The notes beneath the pieces are model-generated. The model was given only the letters and a program-made list of their open reading frames with translations. It was not told the DNA's origin and did not search any database. Made by a program: the position numbers and the translations under genes. A stretch of 19,883 bases of DNA. Source: CAYTES01 sp964436935 (GTDB taxonomy: Bacteria > Patescibacteriota > Gracilibacteria > UBA1369 > UBA12473). Positions within the stretch are counted from its first letter, which is position 1, and the number at the start of each line of letters is the position of its first letter. Shown in pieces: positions 14,615 to 19,883 of this stretch. Where the stretch lies: assembly GCA_964436935.1 (NCBI GenBank), contig CAYTES010000024.1, positions 1-19,883 of the forward strand, read 5' to 3'.

Positions 14615-16121
14615 TTCTCCTCGATTCGACACGATCATCATCGGTTCCGGCATCGCAGGACTCAACTTTGCCCTGGAAGCCGCTAACACGAGAAACGTAT
14701 TGATCATCACAAAAAAAAGAACCGTGGAATCCAGCACCAACCGAGCCCAAGGAGGAATCGCTGCCGTTTTGAACCAAACCGACAACATTGAAAAACACAT
14801 CGCAGACACCCTAGAAGCCGGCTCACACCACAACAAACGAAGCGCGGTGGAATTCATGGTACAAAAAAGCACGGAAGCCATAACTCGACTGATTGAACTC
14901 GGTGTTCCTTTTGCCACAGATGAACAAGGCGAACTTTTGCTAACCCGAGAAGGAGGCCACAGCGAACGCAGGATTGCCTTTGTGGGAGATTATACCGGGC
15001 AGTCCATCGAAGCCGCACTGATCAAAAAAGTGGAAGAAAACCCTCGTATCACGATTTGGGAACACACTTCCGCAATAGAACTTCTGGTCAAAGCAGGGAT
15101 CGGTTATGGGGTTCAAGTCATCCGAAACGATGAAATCCTCAATGTTTACGGGACGCATACCGTACTGGCCACTGGGGGGATAGGGCAACTCTATCGCTAC
15201 ACAACCAATCCGGAAATCTCCACTGGAGATGGGCTGGCGATGGGCATCCGTGCCAAAATACCCACAAAAGATTTGGAGTTCATTCAATTCCATCCCACCG
15301 CGCTCAAACTGGGAGGTCGAACAAAATTTTTACTCAGCGAAGCGTTGCGAGGAGAAGGGGCTCATTTGATCAATGCCAAAGGAGAACGTTTCATGCTCAG
15401 CCGACATCGCTTGGGAGAACTGGCCCCACGGGATGTGGTGGCCCGAGGGGTGTATGAAGAGGATTTGAAGGGAGGAGCATTCTTGGACATCCGACATGAA
15501 AATGGACAAAAAATTAAATTGCGCTTCCCTCAAATTTATCAAAAACTCAAAACCCACCAATTGGATCTCACCAAAGATTCAATACCGATCGCCCCGGCGG
15601 CCCATTACATTTGTGGAGGCTTGGTAACCAATCTCAATGGCGCAACAGGGCTAAAAAATATCTACGCCTTTGGAGAAGTGGCATGGACCGGGGTACACGG
15701 GGCCAATCGATTGGCCTCTAACTCACTCCTGGAAGCATTGGTGTTTAGCAGTCAGATTCTTCTAAAAACCAGCACGGAGTCAAAAAATAACCACGCAGCC
15801 CCTTCATTCCCAAAACCCCACTATCAAAAACTCAGTCCTGCGTTACTACGGAAAATAAGATTAATCCAAAATGAACTTCGAAACGAAATGTGGAAAAATG
15901 CAGGGATTGTACGAACGAAACACGGATTAAAAGAAGCGGAAAGCCAACTCAAAAAAATGAGTGAAAAGCTACAAAAACTCTCGAATAAGGGAACCAATAT
16001 TCCGCTCAAAGAGGCAGAAAACATGGTCATGAGTGCACAAGCCATTGTAGTGGGCGCCTCAAAACGAAATGAATCGTTGGGTAGTCACTTCATGGAGCCA
16101 TTCAATGCTTCAAAAAAATGA
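14604..16121 (+). CDS. nadB: L-aspartate oxidase
   Basis: NadB oxidises L-aspartate to iminosuccinate for quinolinate and NAD synthesis, with FAD. The 505 residues start with the FAD motif IIGSGIAGL (12-20). They continue with NRAQGGIAAVL (46-56), REGGHSERRI (115-124), EFIQFHPTAL, LRGEGAHLIN, ELAPRDVVARGV and GEVAWTGVHGANRLASNS. The NRAQGGIA and GANRLASNS signatures and the length favour aspartate oxidase over fumarate reductase or succinate dehydrogenase flavoproteins. The C-terminal helical domain is present (IRLIQNELRNEMWKNAGI). It overlaps aroK by 11 bp as the last gene of the operon. No nadA or nadC is in the window. It ends with TGA. Confidence 0.92.
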   Translation: MKVDSPRFDTIIIGSGIAGLNFALEAANTRNVLIITKKRTVESSTNRAQGGIAAVLNQTDNIEKHIADTLEAGSHHNKRSAVEFMVQKSTEAITRLIELGVPFATDEQGELLLTREGGHSERRIAFVGDYTGQSIEAALIKKVEENPRITIWEHTSAIELLVKAGIGYGVQVIRNDEILNVYGTHTVLATGGIGQLYRYTTNPEISTGDGLAMGIRAKIPTKDLEFIQFHPTALKLGGRTKFLLSEALRGEGAHLINAKGERFMLSRHRLGELAPRDVVARGVYEEDLKGGAFLDIRHENGQKIKLRFPQIYQKLKTHQLDLTKDSIPIAPAAHYICGGLVTNLNGATGLKNIYAFGEVAWTGVHGANRLASNSLLEALVFSSQILLKTSTESKNNHAAPSFPKPHYQKLSPALLRKIRLIQNELRNEMWKNAGIVRTKHGLKEAESQLKKMSEKLQKLSNKGTNIPLKEAENMVMSAQAIVVGASKRNESLGSHFMEPFNASKK

Positions 16122-16140
16122 AAGATCCTCTCATAAGTGC

Positions 16141-16235
16141 TGAGTCCGCAATGAATATCCAAACCATAAGGCTTAAATGGATTGATCCTGAACAAGCTTT
16201 GCGAATTTAAGGGACTTAGGGGTTTCCCCAAATTC
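16141..16235. repeat. 95-bp direct repeat, copy 1
   Basis: This stretch matches 16275-16369 at 91 of 95 positions. It contains a hairpin-prone block (GGGG...CCCC with AATTT/AAATT flanks). It lies directly after nadB. No open reading frame of note crosses it. Confidence 0.9.
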
Positions 16236-16274
16236 TTTACCCCAAGGGAAATGAATGTTTCTTGAGCGAGCTAT

Positions 16275-16369
16275 TGAGTCCTCAATGAATATCCAAACCA
16301 TAAGGATTAAATGGATTGATCCTGAGCAAGCTTTGCGAATTTAGGGGACTTAGGGGTTTCCCCAAATTC
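16275..16369. repeat. 95-bp direct repeat, copy 2
   Basis: Second copy, offset by 134 bp. In this copy the hairpin is extended: GCGAATTT (16335-16342) pairs with AAATTCGC (16364-16371). Its 5' part AAGGATTAAATGGATT (16302-16317) is also repeated in inverted form at 16386-16401, inside the 3' end of prfA. Confidence 0.9.
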
Positions 16370-16401
16370 GCGGTTGAGAAGGAGTAATCCATTTAATCCT
16401 T
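16302..16401. terminator. Nested inverted repeat between nadB and prfA, possible bidirectional terminator
   Basis: A perfect 16-bp inverted repeat (16302-16317 with 16386-16401) encloses a second perfect 8-bp stem (16335-16342 with 16364-16371) with an inner GGGG/CCCC pairing. The prfA stop codon (16393-16395) lies within the outer arm. Its position between convergent genes suggests transcription termination from both sides, although no long T-run follows. Confidence 0.5.
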
Positions 16402-17457
16402 CGCTAACTGACTCTCCTGCTCCGCATGACGCAACGCCTCAACCACAGGGCCTATTTCCCCGTTCATAAGTCCCGGCAAATTACTCCAACTTTCCTTAAT
16501 ACGGTGGTCGGTCACACGATCCTGGGGGAAATTGTAGGTACGGATTTTTTCAGAACGATCCCCTGTTCCAATTTGAGACAAACGAGCCTGCCCCAATTCT
16601 TTTTGACGCTTTTCCTCCTCCAACGCATACAAACGAGATCGTAACACGCCCATGGCTTTTACCTTATTCTTCAATTGAGATTTTTCATCCTGACACGTCG
16701 CCACCAATCCGGTAGGAAGATGCGTGATGCGTACCGCGGAATCGGTCGTATTGACCGATTGACCTCCATGTCCACCCGCCCGAAACACATCAATCCTTAA
16801 GTCATTGTCACTGATTTGAATATCAAGCTCCTCGGCTTCGGGAAGCACGGCGACCGTTGCCGTAGACGTATGAACCCGTCCCTGACTTTCCGTGACCGGA
16901 ATGCGTTGAACACGGTGTACCCCACTTTCATATTTCATCTGACCGTAAGCACCGGGACCATCCACTTTAAAAATAATTTCCTTCACTCCGCCCACCACAT
17001 TGTCACTACGTGAAATAAGTTCAACCTTAAAACCAACCGATTCCGCATAACGAAAATACATACGGGAAAGTTCTTCCGCAAAAAGCGCAGCCTCATCCCC
17101 ACCGGCACCGGCACGAATTTCAAACATCGCCGGCTTTATATCATTGGGATCCACCGGCAAAAGTGCCACACGAGCCGCCTGCAAAACACGTTCGCGCGCT
17201 TCGGTTGCTTTAGCCAACTCTTCTTTTAAAAAATTATGAGTCTCACCATCCACATCTTCCTTTAACATCATTTCCGCCTCCAACAGGGTGTCTTCAATAA
17301 GCTTCAATTCATAATAAACCGCAGCACGAGGCTGCAATTGAATACGCCGACGCACCAAGACTTGATATTTTTGTTGATCGGCAATGACTGAAGAATCGGC
17401 CATTTGATTCTCAACAGTTTGAAGCTCATCATAAAATGGTTTTAACTTTTCGAGCAT
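16393..17457 (-). CDS. prfA: Peptide chain release factor 1 (RF1)
   Basis: RF1 ends translation at UAA and UAG. The 354 residues include the codon-recognition tripeptide PVT (187-189, in RIPVTESQGR), which marks RF1 rather than RF2 (SPF), and the catalytic GGQ (231-233, in GGHGGQSVN), which is the substrate of PrmC. N- and C-terminal helical domains are complete. The last codons and the TAA stop fall in an inverted-repeat arm. It is the third gene of the rpsU-prmC-prfA operon, 8 bp after prmC. Confidence 0.97.
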   Translation of the reverse strand: MLEKLKPFYDELQTVENQMADSSVIADQQKYQVLVRRRIQLQPRAAVYYELKLIEDTLLEAEMMLKEDVDGETHNFLKEELAKATEARERVLQAARVALLPVDPNDIKPAMFEIRAGAGGDEAALFAEELSRMYFRYAESVGFKVELISRSDNVVGGVKEIIFKVDGPGAYGQMKYESGVHRVQRIPVTESQGRVHTSTATVAVLPEAEELDIQISDNDLRIDVFRAGGHGGQSVNTTDSAVRITHLPTGLVATCQDEKSQLKNKVKAMGVLRSRLYALEEEKRQKELGQARLSQIGTGDRSEKIRTYNFPQDRVTDHRIKESWSNLPGLMNGEIGPVVEALRHAEQESQLAKD

Positions 17458-17465
17458 GATTGTAT

Positions 17466-18329
17466 TTAAAAGAAAGAAGACCTGTCGAAGTTTAGTACGA
17501 AAACCCGATCAAAACCAGCCCCATCCTTATAAAACTCAAGGCAATAGCCGGGAAATCGTTGCAAAAGGATAGATTCCAAAACGAGTCGCTGAGCATCTCC
17601 GAATTCACCCAACAGAAATTGGGGCTTCCATTTTGAATAAAAAATTTGATCAAATAATCGACGATACAGATCCAACCCATCCGCACCGGCAAAAAGGGCC
17701 AAAGCAGGCTCATACCGACGCACAGAATCCTGAACAAAATCAAATTGCTCCGTCCCAATATAAGGCAAATTGGCAACAACAAAATCCGGCTTCACCTCGT
17801 CCAAAAAACACTCCTGCAAAAGATCCGATTCAACAAATTGGATACCGGAACAACCGTAACTCAAAGCATTCATTTGAGCCACCTCAAGAGCATCCGAAGA
17901 AACATCAACCGCAAAAACCTCCGCCTCAGGCAAAACATGCTGCAACGCAACCGCAATGGCTCCCGAACCGGTTCCCACCTCAACAATACGAGGAGACAAA
18001 CACTCCCCCATCGCAGCAACACGATTAAGGACGCACTCCACCAACAATTCCGTTTCCGGACGAGGGATCAAAACCCGCTCATCCACAAAAAAATCCAGCC
18101 CCCAAAATTCCTGACGGTTCAACACATAAGCCAACGGTTTTTCGGCCTCAATTTGAAACCACAACGCATCAAAAACAAGCGACTGAGCTTGCGTCAGCGT
18201 CCATTCCGGATGAGCAAAAACAGAGGCCCTGGATGAGCCTAAAACATGAGCCAGAATGAGCTCAGATTCCAAACGCTTTCCCAAAATTCGCCCTCTCTGC
18301 AAACAAGACTCCACCGAAACACTCGGCAT
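17466..18329 (-). CDS. prmC: Release factor glutamine N5-methyltransferase PrmC (HemK)
   Basis: PrmC methylates the GGQ glutamine of release factors using S-adenosylmethionine. The 287 residues have the N-terminal helical domain (1-80), the IPRPETE motif (88-94), the SAM motif VEVGTGSGAIA (116-126) and the acidic VDVS (141-144). The catalytic motif reads NLPY (187-190) instead of the common NPPY. It lies 8 bp upstream of prfA, its substrate gene, and 11 bp after rpsU, which supports the call. The last residues are hydrophobic and aromatic (RSSFF). Start chosen at the first ATG, giving a normal family length. Confidence 0.95.
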   Translation of the reverse strand: MPSVSVESCLQRGRILGKRLESELILAHVLGSSRASVFAHPEWTLTQAQSLVFDALWFQIEAEKPLAYVLNRQEFWGLDFFVDERVLIPRPETELLVECVLNRVAAMGECLSPRIVEVGTGSGAIAVALQHVLPEAEVFAVDVSSDALEVAQMNALSYGCSGIQFVESDLLQECFLDEVKPDFVVANLPYIGTEQFDFVQDSVRRYEPALALFAGADGLDLYRRLFDQIFYSKWKPQFLLGEFGDAQRLVLESILLQRFPGYCLEFYKDGAGFDRVFVLNFDRSSFF

Positions 18330-18340
18330 GGGATGAAAAA

Positions 18341-18547
18341 CTAATAATACTTCATCTTCTCCCGTTGCGCTCGATAAAACTCTCGTTTCAACGCGGCATT
18401 ACGAACTTTTCGCTTATTCAAAGAACGTCCCAAATAGCGACGCTCCCGAAGAATACGGACAAGACGAGTTCGTTGGACCGCCTGCTCAAAACGAGACATA
18501 AAGCGCTCAAAGGATTCTTTCGGATGTTTGGTAACTCGAACGACCAT
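18341..18547 (-). CDS. rpsU: 30S ribosomal protein bS21
   Basis: bS21 is a small basic protein near the mRNA/anti-Shine-Dalgarno region of the 30S subunit. The 68 residues have the family start (VVRVTKHPKESFERFMSRFE) and the Arg/Lys-rich helical tail (RRYLGRSLNKRKVRN). Length is typical. It opens the rpsU-prmC-prfA operon behind a consensus promoter. The leader of about 24 nt has no Shine-Dalgarno sequence. Confidence 0.95.
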   Translation of the reverse strand: MVVRVTKHPKESFERFMSRFEQAVQRTRLVRILRERRYLGRSLNKRKVRNAALKREFYRAQREKMKYY

Positions 18548-18577
18548 AAAGGGTTTAATCAGCTAGAAAGCGTAGGG

Positions 18578-18606
18578 AGTATAAGGAGCGGAAAACAAAA
18601 AGTCAA
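18578..18606 (-). promoter_or_regulatory. Consensus promoter of the rpsU-prmC-prfA operon
   Basis: On the minus strand a -35 TTGACT (18601-18606) and a -10 TATACT (18578-18583) are separated by exactly 17 bp. Transcription would start near 18571, giving a leader of about 24 nt before rpsU. Confidence 0.85.
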
Positions 18607-18641
18607 ATGGAAAATATCAATACGGCAACACCGAAGGTCCC

Positions 18642-18929
18642 TCAATTTTCGCGTGAAAAAACCTTCGAGACCAAATCGAACACATCGCGACTGATCGCAT
18701 ACACCCGGCCATGAGTAACTTGAAAGATTCCACCGACAATCTCTTCGTCATCTTCGTCTTCAAATAACCAAAAATCCCCCTTATCCAAGGACTTAAAACG
18801 ATAGTCGCGATCCGGAAAACGTTGAGCCAAAATATCCACTTGATTCATAAAGTCTTCCAACAACCCCATCTCAATAGGCTGAAACCCTCCAAACGAAGAT
18901 TTTTTATTGGATTGAGAAGATAAGTCCAT
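18642..18929 (-). CDS. Small acidic hypothetical protein
   Basis: I do not recognise this 95-residue protein. Residues 1-15 are Ser/Lys-rich and probably flexible. Residues 20-40 may form a helix (LLEDFMNQVDILAQRF). An acidic stretch EDEDDEEI (57-64) is followed by strand-like GGIFQVTHGRVYAISRDVFDLV. There is no signal peptide or membrane segment. It has its own near-consensus promoter (18961-18989) and lies upstream of the rpsU promoter, so it is expressed separately. The good promoter and sensible length support a real gene. Confidence 0.7.
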   Translation of the reverse strand: MDLSSQSNKKSSFGGFQPIEMGLLEDFMNQVDILAQRFPDRDYRFKSLDKGDFWLFEDEDDEEIVGGIFQVTHGRVYAISRDVFDLVSKVFSREN

Positions 18930-18960
18930 ATAGGGTTAAACTAAAAATAGCTGATCTATA

Positions 18961-18989
18961 ATTATACAGAAAAAAGCCGTAATTTGCAA
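18961..18989 (-). promoter_or_regulatory. Promoter of the 95-residue hypothetical gene
   Basis: On the minus strand a -35 TTGCAA (18984-18989) and a -10 TATAAT (18961-18966) have a 17-bp spacer. The predicted start lies near 18954, about 25 nt before the ATG at 18929, matching the leader lengths elsewhere in the window. Confidence 0.75.
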
Positions 18990-19009
18990 AAAATTCACCA
19001 CAACATAAG

Positions 19010-19151
19010 CTAGGAACGTCTGAAAAACATGATTTCGTTATGAAATTTTTACGTCGCCCGAACGCGGGCCCCCGCAGGGGGGAAATCGTTTGCAGCCCCG
19101 CAGTGCGGGGTAAAAATTGTAATAGTAAGCATATTTTTCAGAGCTTCCCTA
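19010..19151. mobile_element. Inverted-repeat element with GC-rich hairpin core (MITE-like)
   Basis: Arms 19013-19052 and 19110-19148 are inverted copies matching at about 30 of 40 positions. They include TCTGAAAAA/TTTTTCAGA (19019-19027 with 19134-19142) and a perfect AATTTTTAC/GTAAAAATT (19044-19052 with 19110-19118). The core holds three GC-rich hairpins: GCCCG/CGGGC (19056-19069), CCCCC-GCA-GGGGG (19069-19081) and the 15-base CCCCGCAGTGCGGGG (19096-19110). CTA flanks both ends (19010-19012 and 19149-19151), a possible 3-bp target duplication. It has no coding capacity. It follows the cupin gene stop by 5 bp and could also serve as its terminator. Confidence 0.65.
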
Positions 19152-19156
19152 AATCA

Positions 19157-19819
19157 TCAATCCACCCACCGGATAGCATCCGGGCTTAAAACATCTCGAT
19201 AACCCACATGAAAAGAAAGTACATCCATATTTTCATAGTCCGTCGCGGCAAAATTATGAACCGTATCTTTAGGCATTAAAATAACCATTCCGGGCTTAAT
19301 ATCCATTCGCCCGCCGGGCAACGCTTTACAATGGAAAACACCGGGGCCGAAAGGCACAATGATTCTACCTCCGGGATGAGTATGAGGAATTTCCGCCTCT
19401 TTTGCTCCAGCCGGAAACTGAATAAATAACATGCCAAGCCCACCTTCTACCGCCCCCGGGGCAACACGCGTAGGCATAAATTCATATTGCACAGGGTCAA
19501 TCCGTTCAAAAACAGATAAATCCAAAGAATTCGGATCGCAGTTTCTTACAAAATCGCCTCCATCCCATCGTTGTCGAATAAAAATCTCAAACCCTAAAGC
19601 CAATTGTCGACTTTCCGCTGAAGATAAAGCAGTCAATCGCATCAACACAGAAATATCCATACCATCCCCAAAAACGGGAATGCCTTCCAAAGATCGAATT
19701 GAAGAAAGCACCTGATCAAATCGATGTAAAGCAGAAACAAACGGTGAGACGCTCTCTGCGCGTAAAATTTTTCCCTCGTCAGACCCAACTCCACCAAAAA
19801 AATCCAAATCTTTCATCAT
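19157..19819 (-). CDS. Cupin-domain protein
   Basis: This 220-residue protein has an unrecognised N-terminal part (1-110) and a C-terminal single cupin barrel (about 115-210). Cupin motif 1 appears as PHTHPGGR (145-152, H146 and H148), with the usual motif-1 Glu replaced. Motif 2 appears as GMVILMPKDTVHNF (177-190, H188). These three His could bind a metal. Cupins include dioxygenases, isomerases and small-molecule sensors, so no reaction can be assigned. The start has two Met in a row (ATGATG) and no Shine-Dalgarno sequence. Its upstream region holds tandem hairpins at the window edge, and an inverted-repeat element lies just after its stop. Confidence 0.8.
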   Translation of the reverse strand: MMKDLDFFGGVGSDEGKILRAESVSPFVSALHRFDQVLSSIRSLEGIPVFGDGMDISVLMRLTALSSAESRQLALGFEIFIRQRWDGGDFVRNCDPNSLDLSVFERIDPVQYEFMPTRVAPGAVEGGLGMLFIQFPAGAKEAEIPHTHPGGRIIVPFGPGVFHCKALPGGRMDIKPGMVILMPKDTVHNFAATDYENMDVLSFHVGYRDVLSPDAIRWVD

Positions 19820-19836
19820 AAAAATTTTAAATCAAT

Positions 19837-19883
19837 AACCACGCCTAAAAGACGTGGTTTGAGGAGAGCCCCTAGAAGGGGCT
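19837..19883. repeat. Two tandem perfect hairpins at the right edge
   Basis: AACCACG (19837-19843) pairs with CGTGGTT (19853-19859). Then AGCCCCT (19867-19873) pairs with AGGGGCT (19877-19883) around a 3-base loop AGA, running to the last base of the window. They may be the end of an IS200/IS605-type element, whose ends carry such subterminal hairpins, or terminators of the gene beyond the window on the minus strand. The available sequence cannot decide. Confidence 0.5.

Noticed and set aside
16173..16200. Similarity of the repeat to the start of 16S rRNA (ttgatcctg)
   Set aside because: Only about nine bases match and the surroundings are unlike rRNA.
16141..16369. CRISPR array
   Set aside because: Only two 95-bp copies with 39 bp between; repeat length and number do not fit CRISPR, and no cas gene is nearby.
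17633..18236. Long plus-strand frames (131 and 163 codons) opposite prmC
   Set aside because: They are Gln/Pro/Asn/Arg-rich low-complexity translations of the complementary strand of a clearly real gene.

Overview
The window looks like a compact, standard-code bacterial chromosome segment. My best guess is a Candidate Phyla Radiation (Patescibacteria) genome, possibly Peregrinibacteria-like. Reasons: tightly packed short genes, almost no recognisable Shine-Dalgarno sequences, GC-rich palindromic repeats in AT-rich spacers, and many hypothetical proteins beside core genes. TGA ends the SulP, aroK and nadB reading frames, which argues against the UGA=Gly code of Gracilibacteria/SR1. The taxonomic placement is inference only.

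Left part (1-2968, minus strand): a winged-helix protein; a tRNA-Lys(CTT) with its own promoter; upstream of it, a duplicated promoter plus 5' half of the same tRNA, interrupted by a clean 20-bp palindrome; and a SulP-family anion transporter whose stop codon lies inside its terminator hairpin. A consensus promoter at the left edge reads out of the window.

Middle-left (3021-8141, plus strand): radA (recombination ATPase), then an unrecognised 856-residue protein with a possible RelA/SpoT-synthetase-like core, followed 18 bp later by a divergent class-I glutamine-amidotransferase-like protein. This pair is the best candidate for something undescribed. A TatD-type hydrolase faces it with overlapping stop codons.

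Centre (8939-16121, plus strand): an aromatic-precursor operon aroF-aroB-aroA-MFS transporter-aroK-nadB. It is preceded by a leader with a strong intrinsic terminator and an alternative antiterminator pairing (an attenuator-like switch). Steps 1, 2, 5 and 6 of the shikimate pathway are present; dehydroquinase, shikimate dehydrogenase and chorismate synthase are not in the window. A 181-bp near-palindromic element lies between aroF and aroB.

Right part (16122-19883, minus strand): a repeat-rich convergent spacer; a translation operon rpsU-prmC-prfA (ribosomal protein bS21, release-factor methyltransferase, RF1) with a consensus promoter; a 95-residue hypothetical protein with its own promoter; a long inverted-repeat element; a cupin-domain protein; and two tandem perfect hairpins at the right edge.

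Four structurally different inverted-repeat or duplicated elements occupy the intergenic spaces (1172-1257, 10347-10531, 16141-16401, 19010-19151). The window is therefore unusually rich in small mobile-type or structured elements for its gene density.
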